Shown: one piece after another, positions 1 to 13,800 of the stretch
Layout: the number at the start of each line of letters is the position of its first letter
Position numbering within the stretch: position 1 is the stretch's first letter
Origin: Flaccisagitta enflata
Lineage: Eukaryota; Chaetognatha; Sagittoidea; Aphragmophora
Length of the DNA: 64,000 bases
NCBI GenBank assembly: GCA_965153355.1
Contig: OZ231128.1
Location: 31,496,001 to 31,560,000, forward strand
Reading direction: 5' to 3'
Translations under genes and position numbers: made by a program
The notes under the pieces: model-generated
What the model was told of the DNA's origin: nothing
The model's database searches: none
The model's input: only the letters and a program-made list of their open reading frames with translations

Positions 1-205
1 CAGATTCAACACATAAATATCTTGGTGCTAATTCAAGTTGTAACAAAGAAATGGTTGTTTATTTCTCATCAAAGTTGTATAAAGCGACAATAACCAATCT
101 TTTCTGTTGAAGTTATGAGTTTTATTTTCACCAAAACTCAGTACAGATACTGGAAGTATATATATTTTTGACAATCTTTTCTTGCGCTAAAAAAACGGAA
201 GATGA

Positions 206-762
206 TACAGTAGATCTCGTCTAGACTTGAGATAACGGGGGCAAGCACTATGGAAGAACAAATGAAACTAGAGGGCTGATATTTGGAATATAGATTAATA
301 AAGGAATGATTTATTCCCCATGATACTTGGTTGCCATGGAAACGCATTTCCATGTATTTATGCTAAAATTTTGAGAAATTTTTTGAGGGAACATTGCTTA
401 GAATTAAATTTGTTACAACTTTCCCACAGTATGTTCTGTAAGAATATCGCTCGTTTGGTCGTTGCTAGGGAGCGTATCCATGTGTGACAACCCCTAGCAA
501 CCGCTAAACAAGCGATATTCTTACACAACATACTGTGGGAAAGTTGTAGCAAATTTGATTTTAAGCAATATTCCCTCAAAAAATTTCTCAAAATATTGAT
601 ACTTTAGCTTAAATACATGGAAATGCGTTTCTATGGCAACCAACTATCATGGGCAATAAAGCATCATTTTATTAGTATGTTCCAAATATCAATCCCCTAG
701 CTTCATTTGTTAATCTACAATGCTTGCCCCCATTATCTTAAGTCTAGACGAGATCTACTGTA
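206..762. mobile_element. Palindromic MITE, TA-CAGTAGAT ends (copy 1)
   Basis: Inverted arms begin TACAGTAGATCTCGTCTAG and end with the complement ...CGAGATCTACTGTA. The inner arms continue for most of the length (ATGGAAATGCGTTTC, CTTTCCCACAGTATGTT and GCTTGTTTAGCGGTTGC on opposite sides of the centre), so the whole element could fold into one long hairpin. TA target and CAGT ends suggest Tc1/mariner mobilisation (inference). Confidence 0.75.
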
Positions 763-3087
763 GAAATTTGAAAAAATAAAAACGCTAAAAGTTTTAGAAT
801 TCTTTTATTTACACTCCGTGATGTTGATGATCTAATCAAACATACTTTTGCATATTGACACACCCGAATCCATGAGTTTTATCACGGCACAAACCGATAA
901 AGACGCTTTCCAATCAGATCATACGTACCCAGGCCCTAGGCCCTGGGCCCTGGGCCCAAGGCCCAGATTGATGTGGCGTGAGAACTCCGTACAGCATACT
1001 ATGCCGTCATTTTGCAAGCCAATACAAAAAGTTAACCTATGACCTTTCCTTTGTGACGCGGACTAATGATGGCTAATAACACAAACGCCACTACGCGTAG
1101 GGCTCAATATTTCTCTAGCAATCCCGGGTAATTTGTTTGAAAACAAATCAGTCCAAGTTCCTATGTAATAGTAACTCCGCTAGTTCCTAAAGCTCACCGA
1201 GCAGAAGAACTACTCAAAAATTGTCTGAAACCAAATAAAAAGAAGCTTTAATTTTGTAGACTAGTAATAAAATTATTTCTTACAATATTTCCCCTATCAC
1301 CAATATTTTCTCCTTTGCAAAATGTACATTTTATCCGAAAGAACTGTTACAAAAAGGATAATTTACACACATACTTAGCCATGTACAAAACGCGCGCAGT
1401 GACAGTTGAATGGCGCTTAAGACACTCAACATTTACGATTGATTGTAATGATTGTATGAAAGCCGTGATTGTGATAAGCGCTATGTACTTGATGTCGATG
1501 GCAGAATACACATATGTAATAACTGATATGACTACAAGGCTGATAATTGTGAGGTGGCTTTTAAAATAAGGTCACCTAACAAGCATTAAGTTACATCGAA
1601 CGTAAAAACAAGTCGAAGAGCATGAAACAAAAGTACAAAACCATTCGTTAAGGTATGTTGAAATCCAAAAACTTTTTCTATAAGCTCAACGATTAGTAAA
1701 CTTTTTTCCACTGCCTAAGTGGCTGGAAGTTAAAAAAAATTCCTTCCAAAATATGGAAAACAAATTCAAAATAACAAAACTGAGAAAAAAGTAAAACTGG
1801 AATGTATGCGAAATAAAAAGGAAATGAAATATTTAGATAGATGCTCGAGCAAGAATCCAAAAGTTGAGAACCAGACTGGTTTTAGGACGGACAAATGAAG
1901 AAAAGTGAGAATCAATCTGGAAGTTGGGAGGCATGATCGTAAACGAGTTAGATGATGAACCATAACAGACATGAAGAAATTCACAAGAACGGAATACCTC
2001 ATCATCATGCTGCAACTGAGGTATTAGACTAAAATTTTCGTCCGACGTTCACGGCAACCGAGATAAAATGTATCTTCGTGTACATATACGTACCGCTTAT
2101 AAGTACGGCCATGTATAACAAAAACAATTAAATGCGGATTAACATGTGCGCGCGAACAGAAATGTCAATTGACCAACGGAGATTCATTAGTTTTGACCCC
2201 ACAAAAAAGTTACTGAAAAGAATTCTTCTTCACGTAAGGGGTAATTATATTTCAGCGACCGCTTCCAAATTACCCAACAAGTGAGGCTACACAAGGATGG
2301 ACGTTAGGACAAATACGGATAAGACAAGAACGGATTCAGGCGGCGACCTGTGATTGTCGTTACACCACTTAAGAGCGACACATCAATGATGAACCAATTG
2401 AATCATCTTTTGTAGCATCTTTGACTGTCACAGGCCCGACGCGGTCAAGAACATTCAAGTATACTGTATAATACAAAACGTATTTCATAAAACAAATTTT
2501 TTAAAGTCACAAGAAAGGCATTTAGGGAGAGAGAAAGAGGACAAATTTCTTTCCCGATACTCGGAATAAGGAAACATTGGGTGATTTCGAGAGTAATGAA
2601 CGCATGCAAGACGTCACGGTAACATTTTGTCGTTCAAGCGAGATAGACGCAATGTATAAATGATAGACCGCGCATGTATTTTGTATTGGGAGTCAACGAA
2701 GTGAATATTCAGTTCTACACATTTTAGATAATTGATGTGACCCGCCGATTTAGATCTTTCTCGTGAAGGCCGTAGACTCTTCCGAATGAATCCGTATGAA
2801 ATCATATCCTCAAATGACAGGTTCAGAGTATTTTTCATTCTTCTATTTTTTATTAGGAATACTCTTGGTCCAGGAATACTAATGATTCGATAATGTTATT
2901 GAGTATTCATTCTTGTTGATATGAATACCAGGTACGAATTAGTGGAACCAGTATCCAGCCGAGAGATTCCTTCATGACCATCTCAATGTATTATGCTCTC
3001 TCACAGTCTAGCATTAGATATCCCGTTCCCGCATTCCTCCTTATTGCACACTACAGTAGTTTCCTTCGCGATGAAAACCAATCCCTT
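763..3087. other. Gene-free stretch downstream of Nrx-IV
   Basis: No coding exon recognised on either strand. It contains a short GC-rich palindromic cluster of CCTAGGCCCTGGGCCC type at 930-963. A distal Nrx-IV 3'UTR may extend into it. Confidence 0.4.
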
Positions 3088-3112
3088 CATAATACCCCAT
3101 AAGGGTATTATG
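3088..3112 (-). promoter_or_regulatory. Perfect hairpin in Nrx-IV 3'UTR
   Basis: A 10-bp perfect stem (CATAATACCC/GGGTATTATG) with a 5-nt loop, 37 nt after the Nrx-IV stop codon on the transcribed strand. Function unknown. Confidence 0.5.
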
Positions 3113-3148
3113 CCAATGCAACAACCCTTTCTTTTTTATCGCGTCTTC

Positions 3149-6100
3149 TTATATGTAGTACTCTGCTTTCCGTTCGTTGACGTTTGAGCCGAGACCGAGG
3201 CCGACAGCCTCGTCGGCGTTGGAGGCTTCGTCGGCGCCTTTGGCCTCGTGAGTCCGATAAACGCCTTTGTGACGAGCCACGTAACGCCCGATGATAATCG
3301 CCACGATGATTAAGGCCAAAAACAGCAGCGCCAACACGCCGCCAATCACCGCCTGTTTCAAATGACATTACCTCAGATTGAAATACTTCCAACCTCGACA
3401 TGCACCGTAAATTTGGGTGCTTCACATAGCCATAAGGTGGACTAACCATCTCAACCAACTGCTGTACAGTAATGACTGACCTGATCGCCGGAGGAAATGT
3501 AATAAGGAAGGGGGGTGATGGTGTGGACGTCTGATGGAAGCCTGTCGTTAGGGCGAGTAGGAGCGATGTCGGGTTTTGGCGTCACTGGTTCATTACCACA
3601 CCAATCCTCGTGAATCGGACCACCCTGAATAACAAAACACATTACATCGTACAGGCTGAGGCCATCTTTTATGAGCTTGGCGTAGTCCAACGTTCATACT
3701 TTTGACGAGTCCATATTGTCTTCCTATATCCATTCCCTCAATCTTCTTCTCTTTCATTCTTTTGTGAAATCCATATTGTCTTCCCATCTCTCATTCCCTA
3801 AATCATTAACTCTTCCTTACCCTCAATCTGCCAATCTCCCATTGTATTCCATCTTTTGTGAACTTGGCACAGACCATCGTTCAATTCGTTCATGCTTTTG
3901 ACAATTCCATATTGTCTTCCAAACTTCTAATCTCCCATTCTCTCGATCTTCCAATCTCCGATTCCCCCAATCTTCCAATCTCTGATTGCCTCAATCTTCA
4001 ATTGCCTCAATCTTTCTATCTCCAATTGCCTCAATCTTCCAATCTCCCATTCCCTCAATCTTCCAATCTCCCATTCCCTCAATCTTCCAATCTCCCATTC
4101 CCTCAATCTTCCAATCTCCCATTCCCTCAATCTTCCAATCTCCCATTCCCTCAATCTTCCAATCTCCCATTCCCTCAATCTTCCAATCTCCCATTCCCTC
4201 AATCTTCCAATCTCCCATTCCCTCAATCTTCCAATCTCCCATTCCCTCAATCTTCCAATCTCCCATTCCCTCAATCTTCCAATCTCCCATTCCCTCAATC
4301 TTCCAATCTCCCATTCCCTCAATCTTCCAATCTCCCATTCCCTCAATCTTCCAATCTCCCATTCCCTCAATCTTCCAATCTCCCATTCCCTCAATCTTCC
4401 AATCTCCCATTCCCTCAATCTTCCAATCTCCCATTCCCTCAATCTTCCAATCTCCCATTCCCTCAATCTTCCAATCTCCCATTCCCTCAATCTTCCAATC
4501 TCCCATTCCCTCAATCTTCCAATCTCCCATTCCCTCAATCTTCCAATCTCCCATTCCTCAATCTTCCAACTCATCTTCCAATCTCCCATTCCCTCAATCT
4601 TCCAATCTCTCCATTCCCTCAATCTTCCAATCTCCCATTCCCTCAATCTTCCAATCTCCCATTCCCTCAATCTTCCAATCTCCCATTCCCTCAATCTTCC
4701 AATCTCCCATTCCCTCAATCTTCCAATCTCCCATTCCCTCAATCTTCCAATCTCTCCTTCCCTCAATCTTCCAATCTCTCCTTCCCTCAATATTTCTATC
4801 TCTCCTTCCCTCAATCTTCCAATCTCTCCTTCCCTCAATCTTCCAATCTCTCCTTCCCTCAATCTTCCAATCTCTCCTTCCCTCAATCTTCCAATCTCCC
4901 ATTCCCTCAATCTTCCAATCTCCCATTCCCTCAATCTTCCAATCTCCCATTCCCTCAATCTTCCAATCTCCCATTCCCTCAATCTTTCAATCTCCCATTC
5001 CCTCAATCTTCCAATCTCTCCTTACCTCAATCTTCAAATCTCCCATTCAATATTCCAATCTCCCATTCCCCCAATCTTCCTATCTCCCATTCCCTCAATC
5101 TTCCAATCTCCCATTCCCTCAATCTTCCAATCTCCCATTCCCTCAATCTTCCAATCTCTCCTTCCCTCAATATTTCTATCTCTCCTTCCCTCAATCTTCC
5201 TTTCTCCCATTCCCTCAATCTTCCAATCTCCCATTCCCTCAATCTTTCGATCCCCCAAACTTTCAATCCCCCAATCTTTCAATCCCTTAATCTTTCAATC
5301 CCTCAATCTTTCAATCCCTCAATCTTTCAATCCCTCAATCTTTCAATCTTTCAATCCCTCAATCTCCCAAAACCCCCATCTTCAAATTCATAAATACATC
5401 TCCCATTCCCTCAATCGCGGATGTCCCAGGCGACGAGTCCTTACCGTGACTGTGATCCCCGGATAGGGATAATCCTGTTTCATGGCCCATTTAAGGGGGA
5501 AGATGTCGCCGAACTGCACTCTTGAGATGCAACCAACGAAGCCGTTGCCGACGCCGTAGGACTCGTTCATACCGATGTACATGAAACGGGGGGAATCGAA
5601 AACCACATCACCCGAGTCCGCAGTCGCCGTGTCAAACGTCCAAATCTGGGGCTCGTAGTAATCAACACGCATGCTCACCTGTACAAACAAAGGAAACGTA
5701 AAATCTTCATATTTATTGTCACTTGGACATTGGGAGGAGCCGCGAAAAAGACAATTTTTTCCTTCATTTACCTTCCTGCCGTCATCAGCTCTCGTTATGG
5801 TGACGTTGTGGTGTTGGCCATTGGCGTAGTTGTAACGATCGTCGTTGATGATTTGTATTCCAAACCCATAGTCAAATTTAAACATGAGACCCCCGTTGTT
5901 TTGAACCGTCAATTGGAAGAACTCGTTGTGGTTGTAGAGTGAGCTCTTCACGTCGGACTGTACTTCGAGTAACAACCCTAAGGAATAGGAGAAAGAGAAT
6001 ACACCAATGAATAAATCATATGAACAGCAATCCCGTGCAAGATTATGGATTCAAGAATTATTGACTGAAGCCAGGATTATGACCCTCTTTCACATTCTGC

Positions 6101-6484
6101 CTCTCATCAGCATCCACACCTCCACCTACTCACCAAATGAGCTCCCCTTATATCCTATATTTCGTCTTCATTCACCTCATCCTCCTCAACCATCTCCACA
6201 TCCTCATCAAGAACCTCAACTTCATTATTTGTCTCTCCAGAACTTTACCATACACCCCACGATCACTCAACTCACTCACCCTGGTCATTCATTTTCATGC
6301 CCATCTTATCCTCTCAGAGTCTTATATATGAAACGCCCACTGACCTTTTCTTTCGGTGGTGGTGAAAGCGACGCCGATAATTTCTTGTTTGGTGGCGGTT
6401 GTCTTCGAAGATACCGGAAGTTTCATTTTTATCATCGTGTTCGATTTCATGTTGGTTCCGATCTCATCGGAACAAAACGGACCT
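3149..6484 (-). CDS. Nrx-IV: Nrx-IV exons 19-23: LamG4, stalk, TM and cytoplasmic tail
   Basis: Exons 6345-6484, 5772-5977, 5445-5678, 3481-3624 and 3149-3352, residues 1066-1374. LamG4 includes [41 protein letters not shown] and [11 protein letters not shown]. Exon 22 is a Pro-rich stalk ([13 protein letters not shown]). Exon 23 holds the TM segment ([19 protein letters not shown]), the juxtamembrane RHKGVYRT 4.1-binding-like motif, an acidic-Ala linker and the EYYI terminus; stop at 3149-3151. The intron between exons 21 and 22 is filled by the 24-bp minisatellite, which ends only about 25 bp from the exon 21 donor. Confidence 0.94.
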
Positions 6485-7607
6485 CTGAGCGGCGCAAAAG
6501 GAGAAGAGCAAAAGGAATTACGGAATATGGAAATTTACAGGGGGTGGTAGGGTAAAATGGGTCACCTGTGGTATAATTTGCCACCCACTTTATTCAGCCC
6601 TGGTATTAGTTTCAGCAGAATTTCTGTTTTCATCAAAAACTAGACACACTAAACCTTTATAAAAATAGCTAATATTTTCCCCGGATTTGACAAAATTGGA
6701 TGACCCATATTACCCCTCTCAGCCTGCATCTCGAACCCATTCCTCTTGTACATACTCTGTCAACTTTGTGCTCGCCATGTCCATATAATTCTACACAAAG
6801 CTCACCTAAAGGCGGTAAAGGTGCAGTCACACCAGAACGTGTCGTATTTTTCTTCGCAGATTCCTTTGTTGAAACAGGGCGAAGAGTCGCATTTTCCGAC
6901 GCAGCCTTGTTTCACGCCAAACACAAACTTTTGTGTCGAGACGAGATCGCCCTCGTTGGCCACTGACGCAGTCGTTGGTGTCGTCTTCGACTTTGGACTC
7001 GTCAACTCTTTGTCCTCGGCGAAGGCAACGAGATCCATCAACACGCCGTTGACGGTAAACGCACGTATGCAACCAACGAATCCGTCCTGCGGAGAGAGAA
7101 AGGCCATAAGAAAGAATAAGTGCAAAAGCAAATGACAGAAGAATCGAGAAAAGTAATGGGCATTCGGACAAGCGGGGTTCTTCATAAAGTTTTGCACAGA
7201 GAAACTAATCAGAAGACGGAGCGAAAAGTTTACCGCTCCATCATCTCCTCATGAAGGTTACATAACTGACGAACCTTGTAGTCTTTATCGGAGCCGACGT
7301 AAAGAGGGTTGTCGCCGAGAGAGAGGGCGCGGTGTCCCTGGCTGCTTTCCGCGCGAATAATGGGAGAGTTCTGATCAACGCGAAGACGGGCTTCTTTCCG
7401 GTTCCGCTCCATTTGCACCGTGTGCCATTGATTGTCGTTTAAGTCGGAAGAGGACTCGACGGACAACAGCTACGATGATAATGACAAGATGTGACAAGAG
7501 TGAGAACAAGTGAGTTTTGTTTTTGAATGAATGTGTGTGTGTTTGTGTGTGTGTCTTAGTGTGTGTTAGTGTGTGTGTTAGTGTGTGTGTGTGTTAGTGT
7601 GTGTGTC

Positions 7608-7644
<37 letters not shown>

Positions 7645-7789
7645 GTGTGTGTCTTTGCGTAAATATGTGTAAGAGTGTGCGTTCAAGAGTGTGCATGCAA
7701 GAGTGTGTGTACGAGAGAGTAAGTGAGTGTGTGTGTAAGAGAGTGTGTGTGAGTGTGTAAGTGTGTGTGTGTGTAAGTGTGAGTGAGTG

Positions 7790-7833
<44 letters not shown>

Positions 7834-10800
7834 TGAGTGAGTGAGTGAGTGAGTGAGTGAGTGAGTGAATGAGTGAGTGAGTGAGTGAGTGAGTGAGTGA
7901 GTGAGTGAGTGAGTGAGTGAGTGAGTGAGTGAATGAGTGAGTGAATGAATGAGAGTGAGTGAGTGAGTGAGTGAGAGAGGGAGAGAGGGGGTGTGAGTTG
8001 TTTTGTTAGAATGAGAGAGTGTATAAGTTTTGTCTTTGGACCAAAGTTTGCGTGTATGAGTGGTGTTTGTTGGTTTGTGTGTGTGCGCGTGATCTCAGCA
8101 CTTGGTCTGTGTGTGCGTTTGAGCGCGTGCGAAGTGAACAAGCAAACATAGGACTCACTTGAATGCCATTTCCGACGTCGTATCTGAAATTGACGACTCG
8201 GTTGGTAACGAGTCTGACTTCGATGAAGTCTTTGCCGATGCCGTCATTTCGCAGGAAGAGACCGGAAGTGGCCGTCGTTCGGAATTGGAACCGAATGTCG
8301 CCCGACTGACGACCGTCAAACGTTGGCAACGACAGACGAGCGCCTGATCAGTGCGAAATCATTTAAGAGTTGAGAAGTAAGAGTGGGGTGAGCGTTAAGT
8401 CTAATGAGTGGTAGGAAAGAAGGCAAAATAGCAAATAAAAGGCATCGCAAGGCTACACAAGTCGCGTGTGGTTCGGCAGGGTCGCAGGGGCAACGCTGGG
8501 GGACGCGACATAGGGTTAGGGATACGGGTAGCGAAGGCCACAATGATAATTGGGCTGGGTCAGTGATCCAATAAACGCCAATTAGAGCGACCGACCGACG
8601 GACAGATAACCGGACTGATATAGCCGAGTATAGAGTCGCGTGAACGCGAATAATGAGGTTAAGATAGAACCCGACTGAAGACCTTCAAACGTGGGCAGCG
8701 ACAGGCGAGCGCCTAAATTGAGAATGGGGGATACAGAATGTATAAACCGCTACCCAGAGTAATGGAATAGAAACATTAGTGTGGGCTGAGGGGGGATGCT
8801 AAAACTTTCGGTCCCTCCACACCTCTAATAACGGTCTCATGCGTATTTGTCTCGAAAGAAAAGCTGGATGTAAGAATCAACTCAGGCGTGTACATTGTTC
8901 AAGATTCCCCCCCCCCCAGAGGGATGGGGGGAATATAAGGTTTGGAAACGGAGAAAGTTATCAAAGGAAAAAAGAGAGAAGAGAGAAAATAAAAGAAGAT
9001 AATATACTTTTGGCAATAATAAAGGATGATACACATATACTTTAAACCCTAAAAAATACTTGATGGGAAGGAAAGACCAGAGGGAGAAAAGAAATATAAG
9101 TTTATAGAACTGTATACACCCCTGAATTAACTTAAAAGGGCCCACGTCATAATTGACAAGGGTAAACACGTCATAATGACAAGAGTAAACACATCATAGT
9201 CAACAAGAACAAACGTCATATCATAAGTTGTAGTTCCAACCTTGCTTATGGTGATTTTATACGCTTTATACCGTCGTACTGTTTCATATTTTTTAAATAT
9301 TTTTTTCATATTTTTTTAATAAAGCAATGTTGTCACAAGTCATATCATTGTCGCCTTTTTTATGCAACGACCCCGAAGGGCCCGATAACCTTAACTTTCA
9401 AACATACTAGGAAGTAATATGTACTCATATGCATACAGTAAGGTGTGTGTCGTGCGTTTTTTTTCTGACGGGGTTGTCTGCAAATATGGTTAATTGCTCT
9501 GAATTAAACGTTACTTGGTTTTCACTTATATTCCTCCATCACCTAAAATTTTCGAAATTTCGGAGTCATTTAGATGCATACTAACGGTCAGACTAATTTG
9601 AATGAAAAATGTCAACCTAGAAAAGGACTAAGCAAAGGTCATTGGCCCTTTCTAGGTCGTCTTCCACCTTCCTCATTTACTAGGTCATGCGTTTCTTGGC
9701 CGTAATTCCTTCTTACTTCATACATGTTTCATACATGTTTCGTTACCACATGGCCACATTTCCCCTAAACTAATTTCTCTGCTGTTTTACCATCATACAG
9801 CTTATTTTTTTCTTCTGAACAATCATAATTCCTGTGTCTTAACTGTTCCATATCTTATCATTGTTGATTTAATCATTCAGTAACTAAATTTCTCAGCAAT
9901 TCAAATTTTTAGAGTTTGCCAGTGGCCAGTCTGCCAGTGGCAGTGCCACTGGTTGCTATCAGTATCACGACCGCACACTATAAACCCACCTTTTACGAAG
10001 AGAGTGACCGCATTATCGTACATGAGATCGCCGCGACAGCTCAGTTCGTTGATTTCAAATTCAGAGCTCTTCTGATCTGACATAGTTCCCGTATCACCCA
10101 CCCGCATTTCTAGAACGGGCAAGTCATCCTTGTATTCCAATCGACCTGAATACAGATATTAATCAATATAACTTTGTATAGATCCCCTAAATTTGTTTAA
10201 ATACAGTGGGGCCAGTGAGGATATCGAACTGTACCTTCGTCGATAAGCCAGGTATCCTCTCCTGAATCGCAATTGCAGAATCCACTTTCGCCCTGCTTGT
10301 TGGCTTTGCATGATTCCTCGCCTTGACTAAAGGCACAAGCGCATTTGTAAGAGCCGGGAGGCGCGTTGCCCCAGTAGTACATCTTCTGGTTGCCGCGGCC
10401 GATCCACCAAGTCATCGGCTGCTTCCCACTCTTTCGATCAAAAAACTTGGCATTTCTGTGTGTGCAGAGTACGAAATGAGAGGAAATGGAAGAAATGAAG
10501 AGTAAAAGAAGTCAGATTCATCCATTCTCAAGTCTATGACGAAATTAGACTTGCGTCACAGCACCGCCCCTTTACATGACTGACCCAACCGCATCCACAT
10601 TGAACGAGAATGCTCTCCCAAGCCCACCTGCATCTGTATCTGACATTTTGGTAACAATTCTTGGCTCGATCTATGAGCGTGTAGATTTGCTTTTCCCCTT
10701 GCTCCTTGTCCACGTTGTAACGAATTTTCTTGCCATAAGAACCGGCTTCTTGGTAACCATCGACCGGCATGGCGCCATTAGATTCCAACTCGTGATGAAT

Positions 10801-13800
10801 GATCGTATCAGTCACGGGAAGACGAGTCTTAGCAGAAAAAAAAATCGGATACAGAGTGATTCAGTCATTTCAACGCAATAACACACAAGAGCGGTTTAAG
10901 CATGCATTACAATAAACGTCATCATCGAAAGATCCTGTAAATATCATATCTGTTCAGGTTTCCTTTCCCCTACCTGCTCATCGGTGGTAAATCGACAGTC
11001 GACCTCGAATGGTCTCAAAGGACCACTGCCGTCAATGTCTAGAGTAATCTTCTTTGCAGTCGCTCGATTGGGCTGAACCTGCATGGAAATTGACAAATCC
11101 GATTTTTTCGTCGCATGCAATTCAGAGGCAATGAAAATACAATGAGGAGCAACCCCAAACACTAGCAACCTTCCCACCCAGGGGAGCTCTGAAATTAGCA
11201 TTTCAAGACCGAGTTGGGATCAAGACCCGATTTATATAGGAAATCTTCCATCTAAAGGTTTTCTTTTTAGTTGCTTTGTCCTTCGGTTGGTTGATTGGTC
11301 GGTTGGTTGATTGATTGGTTGGTTGGTAGGTTGGTCGGTCGGTTGGGCACACTTAACTTTTTTTTATGTTTTTTTATTCTTTGACCGCACTGCTCCTGCC
11401 CAAATGCTCTACAGTAGTGAGCTCGAATATGGCCCCTGCCCACCCGCACGCGACTGGGGTAGCCGTGTATCCGGCCTTGTTGTCATACAGCGTGACCCCA
11501 ATATTTCGGTCTTGATGGGACTGGACCCATCACGCACGCGCTTAGGCGATTTTTGATGCGTGCTACGTGATTCTACACCCCGCTTTGTCGGTCCATCCAT
11601 CTGTCTATTGGTTGGTCACATTTAACTATGTTTTTTATTTTTGACCCTACTACTCCTGCCCACCCGCACGTGACTGGGGTAGCCATGTATCCAGCCTTGT
11701 TATATATTTATAATTGACTATCGATATTGTGCAACTAACTCGTGTCTGGACGTCAAACCTGTCGGTATTCTTCGCAGGATGGTGGATGGATGGAAGTATG
11801 GCAAACGGCACCACCGTAACCATCTTCGCATTGACATTCAAATTGGTCCCAAGTTTGCTTGCATTGGCCTCCATGTTCGCAAGGATTTGGACTACACCGA
11901 TCCATGATATTACACTCGTTGATCGTAGCACCTGCAAGGTAAAGCCATATCAAAGTCAATTTTTCCCCTAGAACAGAAAGAACAGTTAAACAAAGCATCT
12001 AAAGAATGCACATGAACAGCGGTACCCGATGCCCTGCGTAATATAATTAAAAAAAACATAAGAATTAAGCAGTGATCCTAAAAAGCCAATATTCTATAAA
12101 ATAGGGAAGAATTTTCAAACATCTTGATATAGTACATTTTAGATCTGAAATGACTAATATAGGTAGTTTACCATCACTAATGGCAAATTTGAGAGCTAAA
12201 AGGCAGATTCATAGCTTGAGAGCTGTTTAAAATCCACAGAGCAAACTTAAAGTCTAGAGAGCAGATTAGAGGCATGAAGGACAGTCTTGCAGTGTGATTT
12301 GAGGCGTAGAGGGCTAATTCCAGGCTTAGGAATAAGAGAGCTGTATTTTAAATCAGAGACAGTTGATTAAGAACTGGGAAAAATATTTATTTTATACCTT
12401 AGAGAAAGGGAATAGACATACATCTGAAATTACCCCTCTATATCCTACACAACATCGGCCCTTTAGGGCCGCTGCCCAAAAACGGTAAAATAACCTTTCG
12501 ACCAAATTAATCAACGTTTATATACCCATTACATTCTCACGATAGTTTCCGAAAATTCTAACCTTGAACGTCAATTTGACCCTGGATGTTATCGAGCTGC
12601 TGCGCCTTCAAGTCGATCTGAATGTTTCGCATACATCCTACGAATCCTCTGTAAAGATCGTTTAACATATTCGGATGCCCACCTTTAAAAAAATGTAGAC
12701 GCAATAAATTGAGAGACAACTTCTGGGCTCTGCTTCTTATAATTCCCACTGACCAATTCAAACAACTTGGATAAGTACAAACCGAGATGGAAAGTAGCGC
12801 CAGCACCAAAATTTAACTTGCGTTGAGTGATATAGGGCTTCATGTCAACCTGAAAGAATAATCACATGACAATGGTTAATAAAAGAAATTATAGTGTGAC
12901 ACTATTTGAACCAGTTAACTAACTCCATGCAAGTGATCAACCCTAGATCTTCAAGGTATCTTTTTAATCGTAAATACCGTAACGTTGACGAAGTTTTCCC
13001 GTAACTCGACATTGATCTGATGCCAGAGTCCGTCGTTGACTTTGGAATCAGTTTCAAGTGGAATTTCGAAATCCTTCATTCCTTCGATGTTGTCAAGGGC
13101 AGCTGTGACCAGCCCCTTTTTTAGGAATACTCGAAACGACCCATCACCAGCAAATTTGTGCTCCATCAATAGCCCATCGTCGCTGAAAAACGAAGATGGT
13201 TACAGTGGGGTTCGTGGAATAACAGCCTAAACTGGAGGAAGGTATTATTTAGGTATCATTTAGCGGTTGCTAGGTGTGATGCCCCTTAGCAACGGCCAAA
13301 CGAGCAATATTCTTACAGAACATACTGTGGGGAAGTTGTAGCAAATTTAATTTTGAGCAATGTTCCTTGACAATATTTCTCAAAACATTGATATTTTAGT
13401 GGTTATTAATGTTTGAAAAAATATTTTTGGTTTCCATAGCAACCGAAAAACTCAGGGACAAAAGCATCAAGTGAACAACATATATTTCAAGTATCAAGTT
13501 TGTCAATTGAAATTAGGACACTTATATACCTTCCTCCAGTTTAGGCTGTTATTCCATGAACCCCACTGTACCAATACTTAACTCCTTGAAATCTTCCTTC
13601 GATTTGAGGGTTAGAAGATTAATGCACACAAGACCCATTTGCTCTGTGCGGAATTAGCTTGTCACCTGTACGAGCGAATGTCGAAACGAGCTTGCAAGTT
13701 GTTCAGTTTCGGATCATTTTGATTTATTTTCATGTAAGACTCGACAGTTGGGAATGTGACTGGGATCACTTTCTCCGGGACGCATGTGTAAGAAACGCCG

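Noticed and set aside
3858-5393. Long open frames (511, 434, 359 codons) on both strands
   Set aside because: Pure product of the 24-bp minisatellite inside a Nrx-IV intron; no start context, domain or splice logic.
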